27,217 bases of DNA from Bacteroidales bacterium. Lineage in GTDB: Bacteria; Bacteroidota; Bacteroidia; Bacteroidales; Bacteroidaceae. The stretch spans positions 1-27,217 of the forward strand of contig SFCP01000046.1 in NCBI GenBank assembly GCA_004558535.1, in the 5' to 3' direction. The notes under the pieces were generated by a model, which did not search any database, was not told the DNA's origin, and saw only the letters and a program-made list of their open reading frames with translations. The translations under genes were made by a program, and so were the position numbers. The number at the start of each line of letters is the position of its first letter. Position 1 is the first letter of the stretch. Below are positions 1-8,325 of the stretch, piece by piece.

Positions 1-647
1 TCATTGGTCATACCGGCCTCGCGCATAGCCTCCATGACTTCCACGTTGCGCTGCCACAGCAGGACGGTTTCCTGTGTTGTCTCCAATTGTGCGTCCAGCA
101 TTTGCAGTGTATAGTAGAGGTTGGCCACTGCCGAGATAATGGCAGTCCGGGTGGCCTGCTTAGCCACCTTCGTCTGGAGCACCGTGACGTCTGCCAGCTT
201 GCGGTTGTTGTACAGAGAGCCCCAGGAGCCAAGGTTCCAGGTGGCGGAGAGCGGCAGGGTGTAGGTTTTGGCTGCCTTGCTGCCGTCAAACGTAGAGATG
301 CCGCCCTGAGGAGCGAACGACAAGGAGGGGTAATAGGCCAGACGGGAAATCTTCATAGCCTGTTCGGCGCTCCGGATGTTCAGCTCGGCCTTCTGCAGGT
401 CGAAGTTGCGTACCAATGCGCTGTCAATCAGGTCCTGCAGAAGCGGATCGGTGAATACTTCACGCCAGGGAGTATTGCCGAAGTTGGTCGTATCTGCTTC
501 GGCCAAAGCGCTACCCTCGACAGTGGTCGTATCGCGGTAGAGCCCCTGTATATCGTTGAGTTGGGCAGGGCGCTCGTAACTTTTGTAAAGATTACATCCG
601 CTCAAGAGCAACCCGCATCCCAAGATGGTAAGGTGAATACGTTTCAT
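1..647 (-). CDS. Outer-membrane efflux lipoprotein, OprM/TolC family (partial, C-terminus beyond left edge)
   Basis: This is the outer-membrane channel of a tripartite drug efflux pump. It would form the trimeric barrel and periplasmic tunnel through which the RND pump exports substrate. The start at 647 gives MKRIHLTILG followed by a lipobox LLSGC with Cys18, so it is probably a lipid-anchored protein. The region after it (LYKSYERPAQLN, then TPWREVFTDPLLQDLIDSAL and the helical stretch NFDLQKAELNIRSAEQAMK) is the usual N-terminal part of NodT/OprM proteins. About 215 codons are present; the family is usually 450-480 residues, so roughly half is missing past the window edge. It is the third gene after the adaptor and pump genes on the same strand, 137 bases after the pump stop codon. 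The family call is firm from sequence and context; the transported substrate is unknown. Confidence 0.9.
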   Translation of the reverse strand, partial: MKRIHLTILGCGLLLSGCNLYKSYERPAQLNDIQGLYRDTTTVEGSALAEADTTNFGNTPWREVFTDPLLQDLIDSALVRNFDLQKAELNIRSAEQAMKISRLAYYPSLSFAPQGGISTFDGSKAAKTYTLPLSATWNLGSWGSLYNNRKLADVTVLQTKVAKQATRTAIISAVANLYYTLQMLDAQLETTQETVLLWQRNVEVMEAMREAGMTN

Positions 648-676
648 ATGAATAGCTGTGTTATTATGTTGGAGAA

Positions 677-758
677 GGGCAAGCCGGCGGGTAAACCGAA
701 ATGGGACTTTGTCGAGGCGGTCGAGCCGGAATTTCGGTCTACCTGCCGACTGTTGCCC
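677..758 (-). other. Imperfect hairpin between pump and channel genes
   Basis: Bases 677-702 and 731-758 form a long imperfect inverted repeat. An 8-bp inner block (ACCGAAAT with ATTTCGGT) continues outward through GGGTA/TACCT and GCC/GGC to an outer GGGCAA/TTGCCC, with a small bulge. The loop is 28 bases. It fills much of the 137-base gap between the RND gene and the outer-membrane channel gene. No T-run follows on the minus strand, so it is more likely an mRNA stability or processing element than a terminator. That role is inferred. Confidence 0.5.
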
Positions 759-784
759 TGTCGCGCTGAATTAGTCGGGCGCGA

Positions 785-3700
785 TTAATCTTTGCTGTAC
801 TGCTGCAAGTCAGGTTCTGCTTCGTGGCTGTCGATATCTTCCCACTTCATCGGTGTGATGCGCTCCTGGATGGACTGGAAAATCACGAAGAGGGCAGGTA
901 CGATGAATATCTGGAAGATCATACCTATCAACATACCACCGATGGCCGCCGTACCGAGCGAGCGGTTGGCATTGGCACCGACACCGAACGAGAACATCAA
1001 CGGCAACAGACCGATGATCATGGCCAAAGAGGTCATCAGAATAGGACGCAGACGGGCGCCGGCACCCAAGACGGCTGCCCAAGAGATGCTCATACCCATC
1101 TTGCGGCGGTCGAGTGCAAACTCAACGATAAGGATGGCGTTCTTGGCCAACAGACCAATCAGCATGATCAAGGCAATCTGCACATAGATGTTGTTCTGCG
1201 CCGCACTGAAAATAGGCAAGACATTGTTCACAAGCCCCATCAGATGCAGGAAGAGGAACGAACCGGCCAAGCCGAAAGGCACGGACAGCAATACGGCGAG
1301 CGGCAGAATGTAGCTTTCATACTGTGCCGAGAGCAACAGGTAGATGAAGACGAAGCAGAGAATGAAGACGACGGCTGTCGTACTGCCACTGCTGCTATTC
1401 TCCTCGCGCGAGGTGTTGGAGAACTCGAACGAGTAGCCCTGCGGCAGGTACTGGGCGGCCACTTCATTGATAGCCTGCAGCGCCTGTCCCGAGGTGTAGC
1501 CGCTGGCAGGGTTACCATTGACAGCCAGCGAGGTGTACATATTGAATCGGTTGATGTTGTCCGGTCCATACGTCGGCGTGATGGTGATAAATTCGGTAAT
1601 GGGTGCCATCTCGCTTCCGTTGCGCACTTTTACCTTGTACAGACTTTCGAAATTGGTACGCTGCGAGGGTTCTCCCTGTATCATCACGCGATACATCTTA
1701 CCGAAGCGGTTGAAGTTGGAGGAGTAGAGACCGCCGTAGTATCCCTGCAGGGTGCTGAGAATGTCGCTCGGCGAAATACCGGCACGCTTACATTTGGCAG
1801 CATCGATGTCAATCAAGTACTGCGGGAAGTTGGGGTTGAAGGTCGTCTGTGCCGCCTCTATTTCGGGGCGCTTCACCAATTCGGCCAAGAACTTCTGGGC
1901 TACTTCATAGAATTTGTTCAAATCGCCACCCGTACGGTCCTGCAGGTTGAAGGTAAAGCCGTTTGTCACACCGTAACCGGTAATCATAGGCGGTTGGAAG
2001 AAGAGTACCTGTGCGTCCTTGAAGACATCGCGCGAACGCAGATAGAGGTTGGCGAAAACTACCGTGGAACTTTCCTTGAGCGAGCGCTCATCCCAGTGCT
2101 TCAGCTTGACGATGAACGAACCGTAACTGGGACCCTGTCCGCCGATAAAGCTATATCCGGAAATCAACGTACTGCTCTCTACGGCAGGAACGGAGCGTAC
2201 CAGGCTGTCCACCTGCATCAGCATCTTCTCGGTTGCATCCTGCGAGGTGCCGGGAGGCATGGTCACAACGCCCATGATGGTTCCGGTGTCCTCGGAGGGC
2301 ACCAAAGCCGTGGGGGTATTGTTCATGGAAAAGAGCAAGCCAACGATACTCAGTACGACGATGGCCAACGTGAGCAGCGGGCGCTGGATAAATACGAGCA
2401 CGAACTTCTTGTACCTCTTCAGGATATTCTCGTACGAATTGTTGAAGGACTGCTGGAACTTCTTCGTGCTCAATCCAATCACGGACAAGATGCTGATGAC
2501 GATGAATACACTGAGGATGACAGGATGCTCGGTCGAGAATGCGCCAAAGATCATACCCAGCACAGCCACCAATGCCAGCAGCAGGGTGATGCCCGGCTTG
2601 AGCAGCTTGCCGACCGACTCGATGTAGCGCTTGTACATAGATTCGCGCGCCACGGTCATGGCTTCGCCCATACGTTCACCCAGTGTGCTCTCCTTCTTGT
2701 GCGGTTTCAGCAGGATAGCACAGAGTGCAGGCGAAAGCGTCAAGGCGTTCAGTGCGGAGAAACCGATGGAGATGGCCATCGTCAGACCGAACTGGCGATA
2801 GAACGCACCGGAAGTTCCCGACATGAAGCTCACAGGAATAAATACGGCCATCATCACCAACGTGATGGAAACGATGGCACCGCCCAACTCTCGCATGGCG
2901 TCAATCGATGCCTTTCTGGAGGACGTGTATCCTTGGTCCAGCTTGGCATGGACGCCCTCGACCACCACTATGGCGTCGTCCACCACAATGGCAATGGCAA
3001 GCACCATAGCCGACAGCGTCAGCAGGTTGAGCGAGAAGCCTATCAGATAGAGCACGAAGAACGTACCCACCAAGGCCACAGGGATGGCGACGGCCGGAAT
3101 CAGCGTGGAGCGGAAATCCTGCAGGAAGATGAATACGACGAGGAACACCAGGATGAACGCCTCGATAAGGGTCTTGATAACCTCGTGGATAGAGGCAAAG
3201 AGGAAGTCGTTGGCATTCTGTGCCACATTGATGACAAGGCCTTCCGGCAGGTCCTTTTCGCAGTCTTTCAGCAGGGCTTCGATGTCCTGGATAATCTGTG
3301 TAGCATTACTGCCGGCCGTCTGCATGACGATACAGGACACAGAGTTGTGTCCGTTCACCTTGCCGGCAAAACCATAGGTCACACGGCCCAGTTCCACGCG
3401 GGCAACGTCCTTCAGGCGGAGCAACGTACCGTCGGGATTGCTTCGGATGACCAGATTCTCGAAGTCAGAAGCCTCCTGCAGGCGTCCCTTGTAGCGTAGC
3501 GTGTACTGGAACGTCTGGTTCTCGCGCTCACCGATACTTCCCGGCGCAGCCTCGATGTTCTGTTCAGCCAAAATAGCGGAAATATCTGTCGGCACCAGGT
3601 GGTATTCGGCCATCCGCTCGGGATTGAGCCAAATACGCATAGAGTAGTCGGCACCCATCACCATGGCATCGCCCACACCCTTCACACGCTGGATTTGGGG

Positions 3701-4192
3701 GATGATGTTAATCTTGGCGTAGTTTTCGATAAACGCAGGTTCGTATTTGTCAGACTGGTCCACGATAGAGAAAACAATCAGCATGGAGGTCTGGCGCTTT
3801 TGGGTGATGACGCCCACGCGGGTTACCTCGGCGGGGAGGAGTCCCTGTGCCTTGGAGACACGGTTCTGCACGTTCACGGCAGCCATATCCGGGTCGGTAC
3901 CCTGCTTGAAGGTGATATCAATGTCAGCAGCACCGGTATTGGTGGCATTGGAGCTCATGTAGTCCATGTTTTCCACACCATTGATTTGCTCTTCCAGCGG
4001 TGCGATGACCGAGTTCAGCACGGTTTGGGCGTTGGCACCCTGGTATGTGGTGCTCACCTGCACCGTGGGCGGTGCAATCGTCGGATACTGGGTGATAGGC
4101 AGGGAGATCAATCCCAGCACACCCAGGATGACGATGACCACAGAGATGACCGTGGAGAGCACCGGGCGGTTGATAAAGTTATCTAATTTCAT
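785..4192 (-). CDS. RND efflux pump permease, HAE1 (AcrB/MexB) family, with extra segment between the two halves
   Basis: This inner-membrane proton antiporter drives export of hydrophobic compounds through the tripartite pump. It has 1135 residues. The N-terminus MKLDNFINRPVLSTVISVVI is the usual TM1. The proton-relay aspartates of TM4 are at 405-406 (AIAIVVDDAIVVVE), and the TM10 lysine is near 1017 (IGLLAKNAILIVEF). The TM6 segment ALNALTLSPALCAILLKP and the TM7 segment starting RPLLTLAIVVL are both clear. Between them, residues about 500-590 hold a long linker with two further hydrophobic stretches (near 533-552 and 556-574). This makes the protein about 85 residues longer than AcrB (1049). 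It lies between the adaptor and channel genes of the same operon. Family certain; substrates not predictable. Confidence 0.96.
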   Translation of the reverse strand: MKLDNFINRPVLSTVISVVIVILGVLGLISLPITQYPTIAPPTVQVSTTYQGANAQTVLNSVIAPLEEQINGVENMDYMSSNATNTGAADIDITFKQGTDPDMAAVNVQNRVSKAQGLLPAEVTRVGVITQKRQTSMLIVFSIVDQSDKYEPAFIENYAKINIIPQIQRVKGVGDAMVMGADYSMRIWLNPERMAEYHLVPTDISAILAEQNIEAAPGSIGERENQTFQYTLRYKGRLQEASDFENLVIRSNPDGTLLRLKDVARVELGRVTYGFAGKVNGHNSVSCIVMQTAGSNATQIIQDIEALLKDCEKDLPEGLVINVAQNANDFLFASIHEVIKTLIEAFILVFLVVFIFLQDFRSTLIPAVAIPVALVGTFFVLYLIGFSLNLLTLSAMVLAIAIVVDDAIVVVEGVHAKLDQGYTSSRKASIDAMRELGGAIVSITLVMMAVFIPVSFMSGTSGAFYRQFGLTMAISIGFSALNALTLSPALCAILLKPHKKESTLGERMGEAMTVARESMYKRYIESVGKLLKPGITLLLALVAVLGMIFGAFSTEHPVILSVFIVISILSVIGLSTKKFQQSFNNSYENILKRYKKFVLVFIQRPLLTLAIVVLSIVGLLFSMNNTPTALVPSEDTGTIMGVVTMPPGTSQDATEKMLMQVDSLVRSVPAVESSTLISGYSFIGGQGPSYGSFIVKLKHWDERSLKESSTVVFANLYLRSRDVFKDAQVLFFQPPMITGYGVTNGFTFNLQDRTGGDLNKFYEVAQKFLAELVKRPEIEAAQTTFNPNFPQYLIDIDAAKCKRAGISPSDILSTLQGYYGGLYSSNFNRFGKMYRVMIQGEPSQRTNFESLYKVKVRNGSEMAPITEFITITPTYGPDNINRFNMYTSLAVNGNPASGYTSGQALQAINEVAAQYLPQGYSFEFSNTSREENSSSGSTTAVVFILCFVFIYLLLSAQYESYILPLAVLLSVPFGLAGSFLFLHLMGLVNNVLPIFSAAQNNIYVQIALIMLIGLLAKNAILIVEFALDRRKMGMSISWAAVLGAGARLRPILMTSLAMIIGLLPLMFSFGVGANANRSLGTAAIGGMLIGMIFQIFIVPALFVIFQSIQERITPMKWEDIDSHEAEPDLQQYSKD

Positions 4193-4217
4193 GTCTGTTC
4201 CTTTTATGGGTTATTTG

Positions 4218-4257
4218 ACAGAGGGGAGAGGGCCTGTAGCTCGCTTTTCTCCTCTGT
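4218..4257 (-). other. Small hairpin between adaptor and pump genes
   Basis: ACAGAGGGGAGA at 4218-4229 pairs with TCTCCTCTGT at 4248-4257, apart from a two-base bulge, around an 18-base loop. It sits in the 71-base gap between the adaptor stop and the pump start. Like the hairpin in the next gap it lacks a strong T-run on the minus strand, so transcription probably continues through it. It may tune relative expression of the pump subunits (inference). Confidence 0.4.
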
Positions 4258-4263
4258 GCTTGA

Positions 4264-5430
4264 TTAGTTTTCGCCCGGCATTTTGCCGTCCTTCAGGGCC
4301 TTTTGTGCCTTCGCACGGTTGGCATCGGCCTGCTGGGGTGTAATCGGGTTGATCTTGGTGCCGTTCTTCAGCTGGTTGACACCCTCTACGACGATGCGGT
4401 CGCCGGCCTTCAGGCCACTTGTGACCACATAATTCGTTCCGTCGTTCTGGACAAGTACGGTTATCTCGCGCGAAGAGACCACATTGTCAGCACCTACGAC
4501 GTAGACAAACTTCTTGTTCTGGATTTCGTAAGTAGCCTTCTGCGGCACCAGCACGACGTCCTTGGCATGTACCGGCATAACGATGGCACCTGTACCGCCG
4601 GAGCGCAGGATGTGGCCGTCGTTATTGAAGGTGGCACGGATTTGCACGGCGCCGGTATTTTGGTCTATCACACCGCTGATAGCTGTGACGGTACCTTTCT
4701 GCGAATACATGGTGCCGTCAGCCATTTGCAGCTCTACGGCGGGCATGCTTTCCATGGCACGTTCTATGCTGCCCTCGCGCGTCATGCCGAGCAACTGCTT
4801 TTCCGTCATACTGAAGTAGACGTACATCTGCGAGATGTTCGACACCGTGGTCAAAGGCTCTGCCGTAGCCGAGCTGACCAAGCTTCCTACGCGGTAGGGG
4901 ATTGTGCCGACGACACCGGCCGAGGGGCTGCTCACGGTGCAGAAGCTCAGGTTGTCGCGTGCATTGGTCAGCTGTGCCTTGGCCTGCTGCAACTGTGCTT
5001 CCAGACTCTTCAGCTGATTGACTGCCACGTCGTAATCATATTGGCTGATGATTTGCTTGTCGAGCAGGGTCTTCTTGTTTTGCACGGTGAGCTTTTGCGT
5101 AGCGATGTTGGTCTCTATCACATTCACCTGAGCAACGGCCGCATTGACGGCAGCCTGGTATTGCGTGGCATCGATTTGGAAAAGCGGCTGTCCGGCGCGG
5201 ACGAAATCACCTTCGTCTACCAGAACGCGAACGATATGACCGGCAATTTTCGGTCTAATCTCGATGTCCTGTATTCCCTTGATGGTGGCGGGATAGGATG
5301 TACTCAGATCGGTTTCAGACTGCTGTAACGTCATGACCGGGAAATCATTGCTTGCTTCCGGCATCTGGTTCTTATTGCCGCCGCAAGCGACCAAAGCCAT
5401 GGCCAGTACAATGTAAGCGATTTTTTTCAT
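4264..5430 (-). CDS. RND efflux periplasmic adaptor lipoprotein (MFP, AcrA family)
   Basis: This is the membrane-fusion subunit that links the inner-membrane pump to the outer-membrane channel. It has 388 residues. The N-terminus MKKIAYIVLAMALVAC ends in a lipobox with Cys16, so it should be lipid-anchored in the periplasm. Domains in order: a first half-lipoyl strand near 58-90 (IRPKIAGHIVRVLVDEGDFVRAGQ, of which KIAGHIVRVLVDEGDFVRAG is the core); a helical hairpin about 92-160, rich in Ala, Gln and Lys; a second half-lipoyl near 165-185 (VSSPSAGVVGTIPYRVGSLV); then the beta-barrel and membrane-proximal domain, ending near AGDRIVVEGVNQLKNG. It is the first gene of the operon, 71 bases ahead of the pump gene. 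The call is secure. Confidence 0.95.
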   Translation of the reverse strand: MKKIAYIVLAMALVACGGNKNQMPEASNDFPVMTLQQSETDLSTSYPATIKGIQDIEIRPKIAGHIVRVLVDEGDFVRAGQPLFQIDATQYQAAVNAAVAQVNVIETNIATQKLTVQNKKTLLDKQIISQYDYDVAVNQLKSLEAQLQQAKAQLTNARDNLSFCTVSSPSAGVVGTIPYRVGSLVSSATAEPLTTVSNISQMYVYFSMTEKQLLGMTREGSIERAMESMPAVELQMADGTMYSQKGTVTAISGVIDQNTGAVQIRATFNNDGHILRSGGTGAIVMPVHAKDVVLVPQKATYEIQNKKFVYVVGADNVVSSREITVLVQNDGTNYVVTSGLKAGDRIVVEGVNQLKNGTKINPITPQQADANRAKAQKALKDGKMPGEN

Positions 5431-5501
5431 AATGTATGGATATTACGTTGTTCTATTTTCGACTTCTTCGAGGGGATACCTCTGAATTTCAAGGTGCAAA
5501 T

Positions 5502-5545
5502 TTCGGAAAAAAACCGAATGTAAAAAAATAGTTTTCTCAAAGATA
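5502..5545 (-). promoter_or_regulatory. Possible promoter and small palindrome upstream of the efflux operon
   Basis: On the minus strand a -7 box TATCTTTG (TAnnTTTG) lies at 5545-5538, about 108 bases before the adaptor start. No TTTG is found 19-20 bases upstream of it, so the promoter is only half supported. Downstream of the box is a palindrome TTCGG-N7-CCGAA at 5502-5518, with an all-A/T spacer. Efflux operons are often controlled by repressors that bind such sites, but no regulator gene is visible in the window. Confidence 0.35.
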
Positions 5546-5576
5546 TGCCGAGTTTAGTCTTTTTTAGGCCGCCATC

Positions 5577-6332
5577 TTACATATCCACTAATTTTTCTGC
5601 CTTATAGAGCGCATGCCACAGGCTTCCGTCGGCCTCAGCATTGACCCGGCGCAGGTCCTCGAGTACCTTTTTCATCCCGGCGCGGTGCGTCACGTCGTCG
5701 TTCGGACAGACTTTTATCAGGGGCTGGTAGGCGAAGAGTTCGGCCCAACGCTTCAAGTCGGCCTCGCTCACCAGGCAGAGCGGACGTATGATGGCCAGCG
5801 GCATCTTGCGAAATGCCTGAAGCACGGGCATGGTCGAGAAGCTGCCGTTGAAGGTCAGGTTCATCAGCGCCGTTGTCAGGATGTCGTCGTGGTGGTGTCC
5901 CAGCGCAATCTTGCCAAAGCCCCATTCCTGCGCCCGCTGAAAGAGGATCTTGCGCCGTGTCCAGGCACACAGGAAACAAGGGGTCCGCTTCTCGTTGCGG
6001 TCCATGGGGAAAGTGGCCTCCTCTACGCGCAATTCTGCGCCGCACTGCGCTGCAAAATCAGCCAGGTAGCCGGTATCCGTGCGATAGTCGACGCCGCGCA
6101 TCCTTACGTGCAGCGCCACAATCGGAAACTTCACGCTGGCATGCCGGCGAAACTCTCCTAACAATTGCAGCAGGGCCATCGAGTCCTTGCCGCCGCTGAG
6201 GCCCACCAGCACACCCTCGCCGGGCTCCAGCAGGCGGAAATCGCGCACACCTGCCCTGAACTTCCTGCGCACCCGCTCCGCCAATTTCCGGTCGGCTGCG
6301 CTCCATGGCTCTGTCTGAATGGCTGTTTTCAT
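5577..6332 (-). CDS. ttcA: TtcA-like tRNA 2-thiocytidine biosynthesis protein (PP-loop ATPase)
   Basis: This should be an ATP-dependent tRNA thiolase that makes 2-thiocytidine at position 32 in some tRNAs. It has 251 residues. The PP-loop SGGKDS is at 46-51. The Fe-S ligand pair CFLC is at Cys119 and Cys122, and a third cysteine, Cys209 (LIKVCPNDD), lies where TtcA carries its last ligand. The segment KIALGHHHDDILTTALMN matches the TtcA/TilS fold signature. An open frame runs much further upstream through the preceding gene. I chose the ATG at 6332 because the similarity begins here and because it overlaps the upstream stop codon as ATGA, a standard sign of translational coupling. The family is firm. 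The exact tRNA target is inferred from the three cysteines. Confidence 0.87.
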   Translation of the reverse strand: MKTAIQTEPWSAADRKLAERVRRKFRAGVRDFRLLEPGEGVLVGLSGGKDSMALLQLLGEFRRHASVKFPIVALHVRMRGVDYRTDTGYLADFAAQCGAELRVEEATFPMDRNEKRTPCFLCAWTRRKILFQRAQEWGFGKIALGHHHDDILTTALMNLTFNGSFSTMPVLQAFRKMPLAIIRPLCLVSEADLKRWAELFAYQPLIKVCPNDDVTHRAGMKKVLEDLRRVNAEADGSLWHALYKAEKLVDM

Positions 6333-7831
6333 AAGTATTCCTCCCAGCGCGTCAGCCGCATATCGCCTTTCCTCTGATAGGTGTCGTGCATGGCAAAGGC
6401 CGCCCGCAGGCAGTGGGGCGTATGGCCGCCGCCACGTTTGGCCAACGCATAATATTCGCGCAGCAAAGGCCGGTAATCGGGATGTGCCACGGCTATCATG
6501 GCTTCGGCGCGCTCCGTCGGGCACTTGTCCCGCAGGTCGGCCACCCCATATTCCGTCACAATGGCGTCTACGAAGTGCTCCGTATGGTCCACGTGCGAAC
6601 AAAACGGCACGATGGTGCTCACCTTTCCGTCCTTGGTCGTACTGCTGCAGGTGAAGATGGCCAGCGCGGCATTGCAGGTGAAGTCGGCCGAACCGCCCAC
6701 TCCGTTCATCATCCGGCTGCCACAGATTTTCGTACTGTTCACGTGGCCGTATATATCTGCCTCGATAGCGGTATTGAGGGCGCAAATGTCCAGCCGTGCG
6801 ATTATCTCGGGACAGTTGGATATTTCGCTTGGGCGCAGCAACAAGCGGTCGCGATACCGGTCGATATGGCGGTAGAGTTCCTGCAGACGTGTACTGCTGA
6901 TTGTCAGCGCGCCCGTGGAAGCCTTTGCCACACGGCCCTCCATGAGCAGGCGCAGGGCCTCCTCCTGGAACACCTCGGTGTAGATATTGAATTCGGGCAC
7001 CTCGCTGCTGCTGCCCAAAGCGCCCATCACTGCATTCGCACTGCTGCCCACGCCGCTCTGCAGGGTCAGCCGCCGCCGGTCCAGGCAACCGCGCCGCAAG
7101 TTCCACAGCAGGAAATCGGCCACGTGCGCCCCGATGGCATCCGTCTCGGCCGTAGCGGGCGCCATCACGCGGGCCTCGTCGGGTTCGTTGGTCTCCACGA
7201 TGCCGGCAATCCTGCTTTTATCCACTTCTATATAGGGTTTCCCGATACGCTCCACCGGTTGCGTGATCAGCAGCGGGTGGCGACTGCCGTCGTTCCCGAT
7301 TTCGTAGATGTCGTGCATGCCAATCAGGCGGGTGGAGTGCCACGAATTGAGTTCGACAAAGACACCCCGCTCGGCCAGTCTGCAGATGGTGGGAGCTATC
7401 CCGATGCCTGCCGTCGGGTAGATGCGCACACGGCCGTCCCGCTCCTGTATGTCACAGGCTTCGATAATTCCCCAATGCACTTTTCCCATGAAACCGCGGC
7501 GCAGGTGGGTTGCATTGTCCGACAGGTTCAGGTCCGTATAGCGCACACGGCCCTCGTTGTAAGCCCGTCGCATCTCGGCGTTCACGCTAAAGGGGAAGCG
7601 GCGGTCCACCGCATCGGCAGCGGCCAACTCGCCGTCGCAACTGGCGCCTATCGAGGCTCCCGTCACCACGTCCACACGAAAGGGCCGTCCCGCCTCGTGC
7701 TCAGCGCGCGCACGCTGTGCCAAGGCCGGCGTTATCTTCTTCGGAGCACCGGCGGGGCCAAATCCGCCCACGCCTATCATCTGCCCGTTCTCTATCATTG
7801 CAGCGGCAGCTGCAGCTGTCATATATTGCAT
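6329..7831 (-). CDS. Acetyl-CoA hydrolase/transferase family protein (succinyl-CoA:acetate CoA-transferase type)
   Basis: This cytoplasmic enzyme moves CoA between short-chain acids, most likely between succinyl-CoA and acetate, with a role in fermentation energy metabolism. It has 500 residues, the normal length for this family. The N-terminal glycine-rich segment GQMIGVGGFGPAGAPKKI and the block GFMGKVHWGIIEA are typical. The presumed catalytic glutamate that forms the glutamyl-CoA thioester is Glu286 in NIYTEVFQEEA. The C-terminal half has SRMMNGVGGSADFTCNA and the YGVADLRDKCPTERAE block. It starts 43 bases after the DUF486 gene and its TGA overlaps the ttcA start. Substrate choice (succinate, acetate, butyrate or propionate) cannot be settled by eye. 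Confidence 0.9.
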   Translation of the reverse strand: MQYMTAAAAAAMIENGQMIGVGGFGPAGAPKKITPALAQRARAEHEAGRPFRVDVVTGASIGASCDGELAAADAVDRRFPFSVNAEMRRAYNEGRVRYTDLNLSDNATHLRRGFMGKVHWGIIEACDIQERDGRVRIYPTAGIGIAPTICRLAERGVFVELNSWHSTRLIGMHDIYEIGNDGSRHPLLITQPVERIGKPYIEVDKSRIAGIVETNEPDEARVMAPATAETDAIGAHVADFLLWNLRRGCLDRRRLTLQSGVGSSANAVMGALGSSSEVPEFNIYTEVFQEEALRLLMEGRVAKASTGALTISSTRLQELYRHIDRYRDRLLLRPSEISNCPEIIARLDICALNTAIEADIYGHVNSTKICGSRMMNGVGGSADFTCNAALAIFTCSSTTKDGKVSTIVPFCSHVDHTEHFVDAIVTEYGVADLRDKCPTERAEAMIAVAHPDYRPLLREYYALAKRGGGHTPHCLRAAFAMHDTYQRKGDMRLTRWEEYL

Positions 7832-7874
7832 CGTCGTACGCTGTATCTTTATAAGTCCTTGCCGTAGCCCTACC

Positions 7875-8243
7875 CTACTTCATAAACACGAAATACACTG
7901 CTGCCACCAAGCAGAAAAACGCTGCCACGTGGTTCCAGTGAAAGCTCTCGCCCTTGAAGAACAGCGTTACCAGCACGGTGAACACAATCAGCGAGACGAC
8001 CTCCTGTATCACCTTGAGCTGAATGAGGGTAAAGGGGCCGCCGTTCTCCAGAAAACCGATACGGTTGGCCGGCACCTGACACATATACTCAAACAACGCA
8101 ATTCCCCAGGAAAACAGGATGACCAAAATCAGCGGCCAGTCGCGGCTGATACCGCTGTTCTGCAACTTCAAATGCCCATACCAGGCAAACGTCATGAAAA
8201 TGTTCGAACAAATCAACAAAAGTACGGATAAAGCGCCTTGCAT
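7875..8243 (-). CDS. DMT-superfamily membrane protein, DUF486 family
   Basis: A small integral membrane protein of 122 residues with four hydrophobic segments: SVLLLICSNIFMTFAWYGHL, PLILVILFSWGIALFEYM, an amphipathic third segment VIQEVVSLIVFTVLVTLFF, and AAFFCLVAAVYFVFM. The central motif FEYMCQVPANRIG and the phrase FTLIQLKVIQEVVSL are characteristic of DUF486 proteins, which resemble small multidrug-resistance transporters. No substrate is known. An open frame continues upstream through intergenic repeats. The start at 8243 was chosen because similarity begins at MQGALSV and it lies about 45 bases downstream of a well-formed promoter. It is the first gene of a probable three-gene transcript with the CoA-transferase and ttcA. 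Confidence 0.85.
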   Translation of the reverse strand: MQGALSVLLLICSNIFMTFAWYGHLKLQNSGISRDWPLILVILFSWGIALFEYMCQVPANRIGFLENGGPFTLIQLKVIQEVVSLIVFTVLVTLFFKGESFHWNHVAAFFCLVAAVYFVFMK

Positions 8244-8294
8244 ATTTATAATTAGGAAAATGCGGAGGAGGCACACAGCGCGAAAAAGATAGTG

Positions 8295-8325
8295 CAAAGA
8301 TAGTGCAAGGCGAGAGAAGTGCAAA
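8295..8325 (-). promoter_or_regulatory. Bacteroidales-type promoter for the DUF486/CoA-transferase/ttcA transcript
   Basis: On the minus strand TTTG at 8325-8322 and TATCTTTG at 8302-8295 are separated by exactly 19 bases, an exact fit to the Bacteroidales consensus TTTG-N19-TAnnTTTG. The start codon at 8243 would follow a leader of about 45 bases. A second, near-matching copy (TTTG at 8409-8406, TATCTTTA at 8386-8379, also 19 apart) lies in the next repeat unit upstream. Both are inside repeat cluster 1. Confidence 0.75.

Noticed and set aside
824..3499. Open frame of 891 codons antisense to the RND pump gene
   Set aside because: It is the complement of a highly conserved RND gene. The product is rich in His, Gln, Asp and Arg with no membrane or catalytic motif, the usual look of an antisense frame in GC-rich coding DNA.
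6333..7106. Upstream extension of the ttcA frame to 509 codons
   Set aside because: The added region is the CoA-transferase gene in another frame. TtcA similarity begins at the ATG at 6332, which overlaps the upstream stop as ATGA.
6386..7867. Open frame of 493 codons antisense to the CoA-transferase gene
   Set aside because: The minus-strand frame has clear family motifs including the catalytic glutamate. The plus-strand product has no recognisable family and a shadow-like composition.
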